A DNA stretch of 64,000 nucleotides from Pseudalkalibacillus sp. SCS-8 (GCF_040126055.1 NZ_CP143541.1:3534001-3598000); one strand, 5' to 3'. Positions 17,709 through 27,061 are shown, counted from the stretch's first letter. The notes: generated from the letters alone by a model not told the origin. Numbers and translations are program-made.

Positions 17709-18353
17709 TCATTTGAATTTCTTCGGGAATTGTTTGATGATACCTTCTGATAGTTCATCAGCCAGCATGATGATGTGGACTTCCCCTTTATCAAAGGCCT
17801 GGATGTCTGCCTCCCAGTTTTTCTCTAACCTTGCTACAGCTTCATCCAATGTGAGGACAAGGTGTTCATCGAGCAGCTCTTTCAAGGTCTTTTTCGACCA
17901 ATTAGGGTTCGCCGAGCTTAAAAAAGTAGCAATATCATCTGCGTTACGGTACCATTCCTTGTTATATTTCTTAACGTTAGCCTGGTCGTTGTTTTTAGCA
18001 GCTTCAACGAGTTGACCTGCAATAACGATATGCTCCGTCAACAATTCAGCAAGCTTGTTGCCCGCCTTCTCGCCATAGTAAGGCTTGATTGCATTACCGA
18101 TATCCTTCTGGTTTTGCAAAAGCCTCGCCAACGCGGCATCCTGATCCTCTGCACTTGCAATTGCACTGACGATATAATTTCGTGTCCAGATCGTATGATC
18201 GATCCATAGCTTTCGTAAATCGAATATCAGTTTTGCTTCCTTTTCTGTATAACTGTGTTGCGTTCGATCAGCTTTGGCCTCTGCCTGCAATGGTGAAGAA
18301 ATGATAATTGCAGTGACGAAGACGAGAGCGATTCGGATTAGGATCTTTTTCAT
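17709..18353 (-). CDS. Secreted alpha-helical protein of unknown function
   Basis: A 214-residue protein with a clear signal peptide (KKILIRIALVFVTAIIISSP, cleavage likely near QAEA-KA at residue 26). The mature part is almost wholly helical and appears to hold two related halves: each starts with a helix bearing W or N, then LxELLTEHIVIAGQLVEA in the first and LKELLDEHLVLTLDEAVA in the second. That internal repeat suggests a four-helix-like fold with paired His residues. No catalytic motif recognised. AAAGGAG nine bases before the ATG supports the start. Confidence 0.75.
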   Translation of the reverse strand: MKKILIRIALVFVTAIIISSPLQAEAKADRTQHSYTEKEAKLIFDLRKLWIDHTIWTRNYIVSAIASAEDQDAALARLLQNQKDIGNAIKPYYGEKAGNKLAELLTEHIVIAGQLVEAAKNNDQANVKKYNKEWYRNADDIATFLSSANPNWSKKTLKELLDEHLVLTLDEAVARLEKNWEADIQAFDKGEVHIIMLADELSEGIIKQFPKKFK

Positions 18354-18535
18354 CCTGCTTGGTCTCCTTTATCGTAAATTCTCTTATTCTTGATTATTTT
18401 GGCTTTCTACCACTATTTCATTCGGTTTTTAATCATACTAAAAATGACATTCCTAAGAAGTCGAATCGTTTTTAAAAAAGACCCTGCTATGCTATAGTTT
18501 TTCGATGATGTTCGAAAAGAAGGAGCAAAATCATT

Positions 18536-19876
18536 ATGAATCATCCAACAGAAAATCCATCTGTTACGTATAAACGCATTATTCTGATCCTCAGTATAGC
18601 GGTCTTGTTAGTTGTGATGAACACGACAATGTTCAATGTCGCTTTGCCTACTATTCTGAAGGATTTTGATTTGACCGCCTCAGAAGGGGCCTGGATCGTT
18701 TCCGGGTACTCGATCGTGCTTGCGATCTTTACGATCACATATACACGTCTTTCCGATTATCTGCCGATCCGCGGCTTACTCATAACTGGAATTGTGATAT
18801 TCGGTCTTTCCTCTATCTTAGGATTCTTTGCGATGAACTTTGCATGGCTGATGGTTGCAAGGCTTTGTCAGGCAGCAGGTGCTGCAGCGATCCCGGGTCT
18901 TTCCATGGTATTTGCCGGGAGGTTCATTCCGAAGCGTAATCGGGGCCGTGCGATGGCCATGATCGCTTCAGCCGCTTCGTTCGGCTTCGGGTTAGGTCCT
19001 GTCACTGGAGGCTGGATTACAAACTCTCTCGATTGGAATTACTTATTTATCGTCACACTTTTTGTTTTGCTGGTCATTCCCGTTCTCTTTCGAAAGCTCC
19101 CGATTGAGGAATTTCGAAAAGGCCAGTTTGATGTGCTTGGGGGGATCCTGACAGGGCTCACGATTACCTCATTCCTCCTCTACATCTCAACAAGAGAATG
19201 GTATTATATCGGACTTTTCTTCATCCTTGCTTATGCACTATGGATGCGGATTACGCGGGTGAAGATTCCGTTCATCCAGCCGAATCTGCTTCAAAACAAA
19301 GGCTATCGAAAAATTTTATATATCAGCTTTTTAGGTTTTTGCACACACTTTGCCATTCTATTATTGATGCCGATTATGCTGGAACAAGTCTTTGAAAAAT
19401 CGCCTTCGCTAGTCGGAATGATCATCTTCCCTGGTGCGATGTTCTCTGCCTTTGCCGCGATTTACGTAGGACGGTTGATCGATCGATATGGCAATATCCG
19501 CGTCATGGTCTGGGCGACCTTCTTACTCGGTTTGTCGACATTGATCTTCGGCTTCCTTTCGCCATTCAGCGCATACATGATCATGTTCGGGTATATGTTC
19601 ACGAGCTTCGGATTTTCCAGTCTTTCATCAAGCTCAACGAATGAGGTTTCTCAAATTTTACCGAAGGAGCAAGTGGCAGCTGGCATCGGGATGAAGCAGC
19701 TGACCCAATTCGTAGGGAGTGCAACAGGAGCGGTCCTTGGTGGAATTCTATTGGAATTGAGTGGTGGTCCGTATACCGTATTCGACTTCCAATTTACGTT
19801 CTTTACAACCTCCGTACTTATGCTGATTGCATTCGCATTCTTATGGCTCTACCGGAAAAATGCTGTTCCAAATTAA
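18536..19876 (+). CDS. MFS drug/proton antiporter
   Basis: A 446-residue major facilitator with 12-14 membrane helices. MNTTMFNVALPTILKDF in helix 1 is typical of the DHA2/Tet(L)-like drug exporters, and SFGFGLGPVTGGWI is antiporter motif C in helix 5; RLSDYLPIRGLL is a divergent motif A. It probably exports small hydrophobic compounds in exchange for protons; substrate unknown. AAGGAG precedes the ATG. No regulator is adjacent, but an ABC exporter pair lies convergent downstream. Confidence 0.85.
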   Translation: MNHPTENPSVTYKRIILILSIAVLLVVMNTTMFNVALPTILKDFDLTASEGAWIVSGYSIVLAIFTITYTRLSDYLPIRGLLITGIVIFGLSSILGFFAMNFAWLMVARLCQAAGAAAIPGLSMVFAGRFIPKRNRGRAMAMIASAASFGFGLGPVTGGWITNSLDWNYLFIVTLFVLLVIPVLFRKLPIEEFRKGQFDVLGGILTGLTITSFLLYISTREWYYIGLFFILAYALWMRITRVKIPFIQPNLLQNKGYRKILYISFLGFCTHFAILLLMPIMLEQVFEKSPSLVGMIIFPGAMFSAFAAIYVGRLIDRYGNIRVMVWATFLLGLSTLIFGFLSPFSAYMIMFGYMFTSFGFSSLSSSSTNEVSQILPKEQVAAGIGMKQLTQFVGSATGAVLGGILLELSGGPYTVFDFQFTFFTTSVLMLIAFAFLWLYRKNAVPN

Positions 19877-19886
19877 ATATTGACTC

Positions 19887-19926
19887 AAAAAAAGTGTGTG
19901 CCAACATCATGGCACACACTTTCTGT
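19887..19926. terminator. Bidirectional terminator between MFS and ABC genes
   Basis: AAAGTGTGTGCCA/TGGCACACACTTT stem with A and T runs on either side. Confidence 0.88.
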
Positions 19927-19930
19927 TTGT

Positions 19931-21766
19931 CTATTCGTTGACGACCTCAGCACGACTCGTTTGCGTATGAACAAGATCCGCATAGAAGCCGTTTTTGCGA
20001 AGTAATTCATCATGATTTCCTTTTTCAATGATACGTCCGTCGCTCAGTACGAGTATGCAGTCTGCATTACGGATCGTGTTCAGCCTATGAGCGATAACAA
20101 AGCTTGTGCGCCCTTCCATCAATGTATCGAGGGCATCCGTTATCTTCATTTCCGTCACCGTATCGATGCTGCTCGTCGCCTCATCCAAAATCAACAGTGC
20201 CGGATCGGCCAGCATTGCTCTTGCGATGGAGAGCAATTGTCTTTGGCCATGGCTAATCCCTTTTCCGTCAGAATCCAAAACAGTGTCATATCCATCAGGA
20301 AGCCGCATGATAAACTCATGCGCATGGGCAGCTTTAGCGACTTGTTCCACCTCGTCATCTGAGGCATCCAGTCTTCCATATCTTATGTTTTCACGAATGG
20401 TCGTATGGAAGAGGATCGAGTCCTGGAGCACGACGCCCATTTGTCGTCGCAAGCTTTCCCTCGTTATCGTACGGATGTCTTTCCCATCGACGAGAATGTC
20501 ACCATTATCATGCTCGTAAAACCTTGAGAGTAAGGATAATATCGTCGTTTTTCCAGCTCCAGTGGGCCCGACGAGCGCGACTGTTTCCCCTTGTGAAGCA
20601 TGAAAGCTGATGTCCCTTAGAATCGGCTGATCCTCTTCATAAGAAAAATTGACAGACTTGAAGGTTATATCTCCCTTGATCCGATTAAGGTCTTCCGCTT
20701 TTTCATCGTGAATTTTTTCATCTGCCTCGTCGAGGATTTGAAATACACGCTCTGCTCCAGCAACAGCAGATAAAATCATATTGTACTGGTTCGCTAAATC
20801 ATTCAGTGGTCTTGTAAACTGCCTTGAATAAGTCGTGAACGTGACAATGATTCCAATTGAGACCAAGCCGTTCAATGCGAGCAGACCTCCAGCTCCGACT
20901 ATGATTGCGAAGCTGACATTATTAAGCATGTTCATGAGCTTCGGGATGAACCCTGTGTACGTTTGTGCCCAGTAGCTGGCTTCCTTCAACGATTTATTTT
21001 TATGAGAGAATTCCTCGATTACACGTTTCTCTTGAGAATACATCGTGACAATTTGCTGTCCTGAAAACATTTCCTCGACATATCCGTTCATATCCCCTAG
21101 CTGCTTTTGCTGTTCTTTAAAGTACCGTCCCGTCCGTTTCGTAATCCATTTCATCCCGAAATACATGACAGGGACGATCGTTAGCGTTAGAAGGGTAAGA
21201 AGCGGACTTAACCAAAGCATCATCCCGACTGTACCGGCTATCGTCAGCATACTTGTCGTAAACTGGATGATGGCAGAGTTCAACGTCCTGCTGATGTTTT
21301 CGATATCATTCGTGTGCCTGCTCATCAACTCGCCTTGTTGGCGCTTTTGATAAAACAATAACGGCAATTGCTGCAGATGAGAAAACAAATGATTCCGGAT
21401 AGCATAAACCGTGTTTTGTGAAATGTCGATCATCCAATAATTTTGTAGCCAGGAAGTTACGGAATGTAGGAGATAAACGGCTAACAGGATACTCACCATA
21501 AAAAAGAGCGTATCCCCAGCAGGGTCTGCAATGATCGAGTCAACTGCAACCCCAAGTAAATAAGGGCCTAACAACGACAAAGCAGAACTGATCACAACGA
21601 TGGAAAGTATAAGGATGAAACGTTTCTTCTCACCCGCCATATACGTCCAAATCCGTTTCATCGTCGCTCCCATATTCTCTACCTTTGGTGGCTTTGCTCC
21701 AATCCCCCGATGACGCCGCGGAGGAGGCTGCGTTGACTGATTCTTTTCATTCAGGTCACGTTTCAT
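19931..21766 (-). CDS. ABC exporter half-transporter, catalytically competent subunit
   Basis: A 611-residue type IV exporter: six membrane helices (residues about 50-340), then an ABC domain with Walker A GPTGAGKTT, signature ISHGQRQL and Walker B LLILDEATSSID with an intact catalytic Glu. The signature has His in place of the second position of LSGGQ. It overlaps no gene but its ATG immediately follows the stop of the partner at 21767, so the two are co-translated and should form a heterodimer of the BmrCD/LmrCD kind that pumps out amphipathic drugs or peptides. Confidence 0.9.
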   Translation of the reverse strand: MKRDLNEKNQSTQPPPRRHRGIGAKPPKVENMGATMKRIWTYMAGEKKRFILILSIVVISSALSLLGPYLLGVAVDSIIADPAGDTLFFMVSILLAVYLLHSVTSWLQNYWMIDISQNTVYAIRNHLFSHLQQLPLLFYQKRQQGELMSRHTNDIENISRTLNSAIIQFTTSMLTIAGTVGMMLWLSPLLTLLTLTIVPVMYFGMKWITKRTGRYFKEQQKQLGDMNGYVEEMFSGQQIVTMYSQEKRVIEEFSHKNKSLKEASYWAQTYTGFIPKLMNMLNNVSFAIIVGAGGLLALNGLVSIGIIVTFTTYSRQFTRPLNDLANQYNMILSAVAGAERVFQILDEADEKIHDEKAEDLNRIKGDITFKSVNFSYEEDQPILRDISFHASQGETVALVGPTGAGKTTILSLLSRFYEHDNGDILVDGKDIRTITRESLRRQMGVVLQDSILFHTTIRENIRYGRLDASDDEVEQVAKAAHAHEFIMRLPDGYDTVLDSDGKGISHGQRQLLSIARAMLADPALLILDEATSSIDTVTEMKITDALDTLMEGRTSFVIAHRLNTIRNADCILVLSDGRIIEKGNHDELLRKNGFYADLVHTQTSRAEVVNE

Positions 21767-23482
21767 CTAGATGACATCCTCCTCCATTTGGGACTGGTAG
21801 ACACTTTGATAATACGGATGATTGTTCAGCAATGTACGATGGTTCCCCTCTCCGATCAGCTCCCCATCATGCAGGAGGAAAATCTGGTCCGCATTCTGAA
21901 TTGAACTGATCTTTTGAGCTACAAGAAAGACCGTGCAATTTTGACGCCTTAAAGTACGTAGCAGCCTGGCCTCAGTATGGGCATCCAACGCACTCGTACT
22001 ATCATCCAGGATCAGGATTCTCGGTTTCCGTATGAGTGCACGAGCAATGGACAAACGCTGTTTCTGTCCGCCTGAAAAAGTGATTCCCTTCTGCCCGAGT
22101 CTCGTCTCATATCCGTCAGGCAAACCCTTTATAAAATCATGGATTTGCGCATCCTTCGCAGCAGCAATGACTTCTTTCATGGAAGCATCATTTTTCCCCC
22201 ATCGGATGTTTTCCGCTAAGCTTCCTGAAAACAGATGTGCTTCTTGGGGGACGACACTGATCTGGTTTCGTAAATGCTCGACATCCAAATCACTGATTGG
22301 GTGGTCATCGACATAAATTCGGCCTTCCGTTTCCATCAGTAACCGAGGGATTAGATTCAGGAGCGTCGACTTCCCTGATCCGGTTTCACCTAATATTCCA
22401 ACCGTTTGGCCTGGTTGAACATTGAACGTAATATCATTCAGAACCTTTTGGTGTCCTTCATATTCAAAAGAAACATGTTCAAAGCGAATCCCACCTTTTA
22501 TGTCTGGCCGGTAACTGTTCACGTTCTTTTCTATGGGAGCCGTATCGGCTTCTAAAACAGACGTGATTCTTGATGCAGAAGCACTCCCTCTTGAATAGTT
22601 CATGATGAGGAACGTGAATACAGAGAAAGTGAACATGATCTTTGTCGCGTAATTGATGATGGCTACAAGCTCACCAGCTTTAACAGTCTCCATATTCAGC
22701 TGCATGGCGCCTGCCCAAAGGATGATTAAAATGACGACATTCATCCCGAGCATGACAACAGGCATAGCAACCTCCATGATCCACAAAGCTTTTTTATTCT
22801 CATCCATCAACTCACGATTGACACCTTGAAACCGCTCGTTCTCATAGGAGCCGCGGTTGAAGCTTTTAATCAGACGAATGCCTGAGAGGTTTTCACGGAT
22901 CACGGTGTTCATCCGATCTAATTTACTCTGGACCTTCCTGAAGAGAACGATTCCCTTTCTTAAAATCCATAACAGAAATAAAAGGAGGAATGGAACGGAT
23001 AAAACAAGGATAGTGGCGAGACCCGGATGGACGATAAACGACATAACGATTCCACCGATGATAAACAATGGTGCACGGAGCGCAATTCGCATGAGCATGA
23101 ACAATAAGCCTTGTACCTGCGTGACATCGTTGGTCATCCGCGTCACAAGTCCAGGAGTCGAGAACGATTGAAAGTGTTTCGTGGAAAATGCTTGAACCTT
23201 TTCAAATAGATCTCTCCGAAGATCATGCCCGACTCCCTGACTCGCATTCGCTGCAAAGAAGGAGTTGATGATGCCTGACGCAAAAGCGATTAAGGCAAGC
23301 CCGAGCAGCACACTGCCCCATACAGCTACAACGGTCATATCCCCCGCTACGATCCCTTCATCAATGATTTTTGCCATCAGCAAAGGCTGGATGAGCTCGA
23401 CGATCAGCTCTAAGATCATCAAGAACAAAGCGACGCCAACAGAAATTTTGTATGTAGGTAAATAAGAAAATACTTTTCGCAT
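21767..23482 (-). CDS. ABC exporter half-transporter, degenerate-site subunit
   Basis: A 571-residue partner: six membrane helices, then Walker A GETGSGKSTLL, signature FSGGQKQRL and Walker B ILILDDSTSALD. The catalytic Glu after Walker B is Asp here, the mark of the non-catalytic site in heterodimeric exporters (BmrC, TM287). The degenerate Walker B pairs with the partner's altered ISHGQ signature. The ATG at 23482 starts the conserved MRKVFSYLPTYK; the longer in-frame reading runs through the promoter (TATAAT at about 23515). First gene of a two-gene operon. Confidence 0.88.
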   Translation of the reverse strand: MRKVFSYLPTYKISVGVALFLMILELIVELIQPLLMAKIIDEGIVAGDMTVVAVWGSVLLGLALIAFASGIINSFFAANASQGVGHDLRRDLFEKVQAFSTKHFQSFSTPGLVTRMTNDVTQVQGLLFMLMRIALRAPLFIIGGIVMSFIVHPGLATILVLSVPFLLLFLLWILRKGIVLFRKVQSKLDRMNTVIRENLSGIRLIKSFNRGSYENERFQGVNRELMDENKKALWIMEVAMPVVMLGMNVVILIILWAGAMQLNMETVKAGELVAIINYATKIMFTFSVFTFLIMNYSRGSASASRITSVLEADTAPIEKNVNSYRPDIKGGIRFEHVSFEYEGHQKVLNDITFNVQPGQTVGILGETGSGKSTLLNLIPRLLMETEGRIYVDDHPISDLDVEHLRNQISVVPQEAHLFSGSLAENIRWGKNDASMKEVIAAAKDAQIHDFIKGLPDGYETRLGQKGITFSGGQKQRLSIARALIRKPRILILDDSTSALDAHTEARLLRTLRRQNCTVFLVAQKISSIQNADQIFLLHDGELIGEGNHRTLLNNHPYYQSVYQSQMEEDVI

Positions 23483-23532
23483 GGTATCCACCGATCCATT
23501 CTGGGAGTTGGTACAATTATACAGGATATCGA

Positions 23533-23564
23533 AAAAAGAGCGAACCAATAAGGTCGCTCTTTTC
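23533..23564. terminator. Hairpin upstream of the ABC exporter operon
   Basis: AAAAGAGCGA/TCGCTCTTTT with T runs on both strands. No gene ends here; it may insulate the divergent promoters or be left from a lost gene. Confidence 0.5.
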
Positions 23565-23670
23565 AGTTTATTCAATGACGCCTGTTCCTATGTTTAAGTC
23601 TCTGTACAGCGGGAAACGCAAGTACCAAACAGAAAATATCCATCAACACCGATAAAGGAGTGTGTTCAAT

Positions 23671-24030
23671 ATGGAACAAGTTCTGTTCATTCAAACGGGT
23701 ATGGGAATTGATGTCCATGGTCAAAATGTGACAAAAGCAGCTGTACGTGCAGTGGATAATGCGATTTATACGAATTCTATGCCGGGTATCAATGAATCCT
23801 TACCAGAAAAATCAACTGAAAATATGAAGGTGAATGTCAAACTAGCCGTTCCACGCGACCAAGACCAGATCGACAAGGACGAAATCAAAAACGCAATCCC
23901 TTATGGCACTGTATCCGTGGAAGTGATGGAAGGTGGCATGGCAACAACAAGTGGAATCGTATTAGAGGAGAAGGATGACAAAAACGACCTGATGTATATC
24001 GTCAATGCTTCAGTTGAGGTTGGGTATTAA
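23671..24030 (+). CDS. Lin0512 family protein
   Basis: A 119-residue protein matching the small Lin0512 family: it opens with FIQTGMGIDVHGQNVTKAAV and contains KVNVKLAVPRDQDQID and a GGMATTSGI block. The fold is probably a homo-oligomeric alpha/beta barrel; no biochemical role is known to me. ATG at 23671 has AAAGGAG ten bases upstream; GTG at 23662 overlaps that SD. Monocistronic with terminator. Confidence 0.8.
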   Translation: MEQVLFIQTGMGIDVHGQNVTKAAVRAVDNAIYTNSMPGINESLPEKSTENMKVNVKLAVPRDQDQIDKDEIKNAIPYGTVSVEVMEGGMATTSGIVLEEKDDKNDLMYIVNASVEVGY

Positions 24031-24052
24031 GTGAATCCTTAAACGAATATAA

Positions 24053-24083
24053 AAACGCAGGGTTTAGCTAACCCTGCGTTTCT
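24053..24083 (+). terminator. Terminator of the Lin0512 gene
   Basis: AACGCAGGGTT/AACCCTGCGTT stem followed by TCTTAT; A-rich upstream. Confidence 0.8.
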
Positions 24084-24147
24084 TATGGATATTTACAACG
24101 ATCGCTTCAAGATGCTGTTCAATTTGGTTTTTTCCTATATGTCTCCC

Positions 24148-24534
24148 TTAGCGCCATACCGCGTGTAGAATGCCTAGAAGACAGAAAATGATCACGTGAT
24201 CACCGACAGCAATCGCAAATACCTTTTTGGATGTCATACCGAAGACTGTATTTTTAAAGAGCCCTAGGAATAAGAGGATGCCCACTAAAGCTCCGATAAG
24301 AAGTCCAGATCCAACATCGTCTGCACCTGTCAAACCAACGATGAGAGCCATTACGAATGAACTTGCAAATGCGACGACCCCTGACCAGACGAAATTGATT
24401 GGTCTCATGCCTTCTTCTCCAATATTGTTCAATTGCCCCCATGTGTTTCCGAACAAAATCGGAGAATAGTAAAATGCACCAAATGCCATATACAAAAATC
24501 CACCTACAATGATTGCGAGTATGTTCAATTCCAT
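24148..24534 (-). CDS. DUF1761 family membrane protein
   Basis: 128 residues with four membrane helices. The start ILAIIVGGFLYMAFGAFYYS followed by LFGNTWGQL matches the DUF1761 family. Function unknown. It sits 22 bases after the AraC/GyrI regulator gene on the same strand and is probably its operon partner and target. Confidence 0.75.
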   Translation of the reverse strand: MELNILAIIVGGFLYMAFGAFYYSPILFGNTWGQLNNIGEEGMRPINFVWSGVVAFASSFVMALIVGLTGADDVGSGLLIGALVGILLFLGLFKNTVFGMTSKKVFAIAVGDHVIIFCLLGILHAVWR

Positions 24535-24556
24535 AATTATCCCTTCCCCTTCTTTA

Positions 24557-25498
24557 TTATTTTGGTTGGATCGGTAATCCGATTTTTATAATTTTCGGGT
24601 GGATGTCAAATGCCCCTCCGCTTGGTTTGATCTGGATGATTTCAATCGGACTGCTTAAGCATTTATAACCCTTTTTCGGCAGCCAATAGCTATACAACTC
24701 CGAATAGCACTCAATCAAGAAATTTCGTTCATTGAAGCTGATAGGCTCCTCTAGTTCATAAAAAACGTACTTCCCCTCTGCCAATTGTGTTGATTTAATC
24801 GGTGCTGTGATCTCAGCTTCCTTAGGAAGTGCTATACAGCAGTCATATCGGCACCGATCCGATGGCGTAAGATAGGGATTGTTATGGGGAATGCCGATCC
24901 ACGTCGTATCGTCCGTTATCAAGTCCCTTGTTTCCGAGAATTGATACACCTTTTCCCACGTCTGTTCAATCGTATCGGTATAGGAGCCGATATGCTGGAG
25001 ATAGGCAAGCTGCCGTTCAGGGAGTCTTTCCACCTTCACCCGTGATAAGTCGACCCACTGGAATTCATTATAGACGTTGTTATTCTCGGTTTCTTTCGGA
25101 TTCGTGCTTTGTTGTTTCGATTTCTTGCTATCTAAGTATGCTCTTGGGAACTTTTCCAAATAAGCCCCTTCCCTCCATACTTTTGGGCTATGTTGATAAT
25201 ACGCCTTAAAGGCATATGTAAAGTAAGATAAGGTGGAAAAACCGCATGCCATAGCAATATCCGTCACAGATCGATTCGGCTCATAAATCAATAAATGAGC
25301 GGCTTCTTCCATTCTGATCCGTTTTACATAATCAGATGGTGTCTCCCCCATAATATCCGTGAACAAACGATGAAAGTGATAAGGTGAATAGGTCGACACT
25401 TCAGCTAATTTATCTAATGATAAATCGCATTCTAGGTTCTTTTTTATATAATCCAATACATTATAGATCTGTCTTTTTTGTTCATCTCGATCTGTCAT
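24557..25498 (-). CDS. AraC-type regulator with GyrI-like effector domain
   Basis: A 313-residue transcription factor. Residues about 10-108 carry two helix-turn-helices (LDKLAEVSTYSPYHFHRLF and VTDIAMACGFSTLSYFTYAF), the AraC C-terminal signature here placed at the N-terminus, followed by a GyrI-like small-molecule binding domain (about 150-313). This Rob/BltR-like layout is common for sensors of amphipathic drugs. AAGGAG ten bases before the ATG supports the start. It precedes the DUF1761 gene. Confidence 0.9.
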   Translation of the reverse strand: MTDRDEQKRQIYNVLDYIKKNLECDLSLDKLAEVSTYSPYHFHRLFTDIMGETPSDYVKRIRMEEAAHLLIYEPNRSVTDIAMACGFSTLSYFTYAFKAYYQHSPKVWREGAYLEKFPRAYLDSKKSKQQSTNPKETENNNVYNEFQWVDLSRVKVERLPERQLAYLQHIGSYTDTIEQTWEKVYQFSETRDLITDDTTWIGIPHNNPYLTPSDRCRYDCCIALPKEAEITAPIKSTQLAEGKYVFYELEEPISFNERNFLIECYSELYSYWLPKKGYKCLSSPIEIIQIKPSGGAFDIHPKIIKIGLPIQPK

Positions 25499-25581
25499 TT
25501 AGGCATAACTCCTTACAGTCCTGATACGTTTATTATCGACGATGTAAGCAGATTTATAAAAGGATGGATGAAGGCCATAGG

Positions 25582-25618
25582 AAAAACCCAGGCGGCGACA
25601 AAGCCGTCCTGGGTTTTT
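25582..25618 (-). terminator. Terminator of the ArsR-SRPBCC-DinB operon
   Basis: AAAACCCAGG-CGGC/GCCG-CCTGGGTTTT on either strand with a T run after it on the minus strand. Confidence 0.88.
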
Positions 25619-25637
25619 GTTGTAAATTTAAAACTTT

Positions 25638-26120
25638 TTATGCATTGACGTGGGACTTGATGCCTGCCTTCAGCCCTTTGATGCAACCGATATGTTCGCT
25701 CTCGTGGAACAATGCGAATAGAAGCATTTCTCCAACTGTATGGAACTCAAATGGGCCACCCTTGAATGGTTCAGGCAACTTTTCGTCTAGACGTCCATCA
25801 AACGTTGCTCTTACTCGCCCCATCTGTTCGGATAATTGAGCTTTCAACACGTCGACTTTCGGTGGTTCAGTCGTCCAATCCTTTGGACTTGTACCTCTGC
25901 TGAACATTTCAGCATAACCTTCTGGAAGATTCATTTTCTCTCCAGCTTGGTGGAAAACCAGATACTCGACAGAGACAAGAATGTGTCCAAGCTGCCAACG
26001 AAGATTGTTCGGAAATCCTTCCGGAATGATATCTGCGTTCTCTTCTGTAATGTGTTCAGCACCCATCATCAAAAACTTTCGTCCCATTTCAAACTGATTA
26101 AAAATTAAATTCTGTTCCAT
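25638..26120 (-). CDS. DinB-like four-helix protein
   Basis: A 160-residue DinB/YfiT-type protein. Metal ligand histidines expected for the fold appear in LRWQLGHILVSVEYL and in LFALFHESEHIG. Members include thiol transferases and many of unknown role. Third gene in an operon that starts with an ArsR repressor; 37 bases after the SRPBCC gene. Confidence 0.85.
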   Translation of the reverse strand: MEQNLIFNQFEMGRKFLMMGAEHITEENADIIPEGFPNNLRWQLGHILVSVEYLVFHQAGEKMNLPEGYAEMFSRGTSPKDWTTEPPKVDVLKAQLSEQMGRVRATFDGRLDEKLPEPFKGGPFEFHTVGEMLLFALFHESEHIGCIKGLKAGIKSHVNA

Positions 26121-26157
26121 TTTTTCATCAACCTTTCCCCATTAAAATTTTTTATGA

Positions 26158-26610
26158 TTAAGCTAGATATGCTTTCAGACTGCCTTCAAGTGAGCTGCTC
26201 CAGCCTTGATTGTGTCCTTCTGCAGCTTCTTCGCTTGGAAGTTGTTCATGTGTGACTTTCACTTCAGTTGAACCATCTTGATCGACATATTGGATGGTAA
26301 CCTTCGTTTCAGGAAATTGACTTTCTGGGTCATCCCATTTCCATGTGAAAACAAGCTTTTCATTTGGCACGATTTCCACATAACGTCCTACGAGAACCTT
26401 GGACTCTCCTTCAGGAGGCGTCATAATGAATTTATACTCTCCATCAACTTTTACATTCATCTTTTCAACCGTGGTTGTATATCCTTCCGGCCCCCACCAT
26501 TTCGCAAGTTCCTCTGAGTTCGTCCATGCCTTATACATGCGGTCGACCTTTACTGGATAGACCTTGCTTACTTCCAGTTTGTAATTCTGTTCCGTTTGCA
26601 TTGTAATCAT
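26158..26610 (-). CDS. AHSA1/SRPBCC domain protein
   Basis: 150 residues of the CalC/AHA1-like SRPBCC subfamily: YPVKVDRMYKAWTNSEELAKWWGPEGYTT is the family start, with WKWDDPE and TEVKVTHEQLPSEEAAEGHNQGW near the end. It likely binds a hydrophobic ligand. ATG at 26610 has AAGGAGG seven bases upstream. It follows the ArsR gene by 12 bases; ArsR-SRPBCC pairs of this kind are frequent and are thought to be self-regulated. Confidence 0.88.
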   Translation of the reverse strand: MITMQTEQNYKLEVSKVYPVKVDRMYKAWTNSEELAKWWGPEGYTTTVEKMNVKVDGEYKFIMTPPEGESKVLVGRYVEIVPNEKLVFTWKWDDPESQFPETKVTIQYVDQDGSTEVKVTHEQLPSEEAAEGHNQGWSSSLEGSLKAYLA

Positions 26611-26622
26611 GCATGTTCCTCC

Positions 26623-26964
26623 TTATTCATCTTCATCATCTAAACCTTCAAAATATGTTTCCAACCTTGACAATTGACTTTCCCAATACGTTTTCCAGTG
26701 GTTCATCCACTGAATGGCGCCATCCAGCGCTTCTGGTTTCAGGCTGTAGTACTTATAACGTCCCTCCTTTTTAAACGTTACTACACCGGCATTCTCAAGA
26801 ATTTTCAGGTGTTTCGTAAAAGCCGGTAAGGACATGTCAAAAGGCTCTGCAAGGCTTTTGACTGTTTTTTCGCCTTTGGACAGCTCCTCTACAATCTTCC
26901 GCCTAGTTGGATCCGACAGTACGGAAAATACTTGATCAAGGTTATCCTTATAATAGTTAACCAT
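26623..26964 (-). CDS. ArsR family winged-helix repressor
   Basis: A 113-residue regulator with the ArsR helix-turn-helix VKSLAEPFDMSLPAFTKHLK (residues about 32-51) preceded by FSVLSDPTRRKIVEEL. No Cys pair typical of metal sensing is seen, so it probably senses another signal, as in SRPBCC-linked ArsR proteins. The ATG at 26964 lies in the middle of a 24-base perfect palindrome and has no SD; the predicted transcription start falls at or one base before the ATG, so the mRNA is probably leaderless. First gene of the three-gene operon. Confidence 0.85.
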   Translation of the reverse strand: MVNYYKDNLDQVFSVLSDPTRRKIVEELSKGEKTVKSLAEPFDMSLPAFTKHLKILENAGVVTFKKEGRYKYYSLKPEALDGAIQWMNHWKTYWESQLSRLETYFEGLDDEDE

Positions 26965-26976
26965 ATGGTTAACTAT
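26953..26976. promoter_or_regulatory. Palindromic operator over start codon and -10 box
   Basis: A 24-base perfect palindrome centred on CATATG (half-site ATAGTTAACCAT). It covers the -10 box edge, the start point and the ATG of the ArsR gene, ideal for autorepression. Confidence 0.75.
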
Positions 26977-27000
26977 AAAATATTTTTTACAGGCCGTCAA
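26972..27000 (-). promoter_or_regulatory. Promoter of the ArsR operon
   Basis: TTGACG, 17 bases, TATAGT on the minus strand; seven bases from the -10 box to the ATG. Confidence 0.7.
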
Positions 27001-27027
27001 GGTGATAGGTAGATCTTTTAGGATAAA

Positions 27028-27058
27028 TAAAAAAGGCTGCTATCATGCAGCCTTTTTA
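27028..27058 (-). terminator. Terminator of chrA
   Basis: AAAAAGGCTGC/GCAGCCTTTTT stem plus T/A runs. Confidence 0.88.
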
Positions 27059-27061
27059 AAA

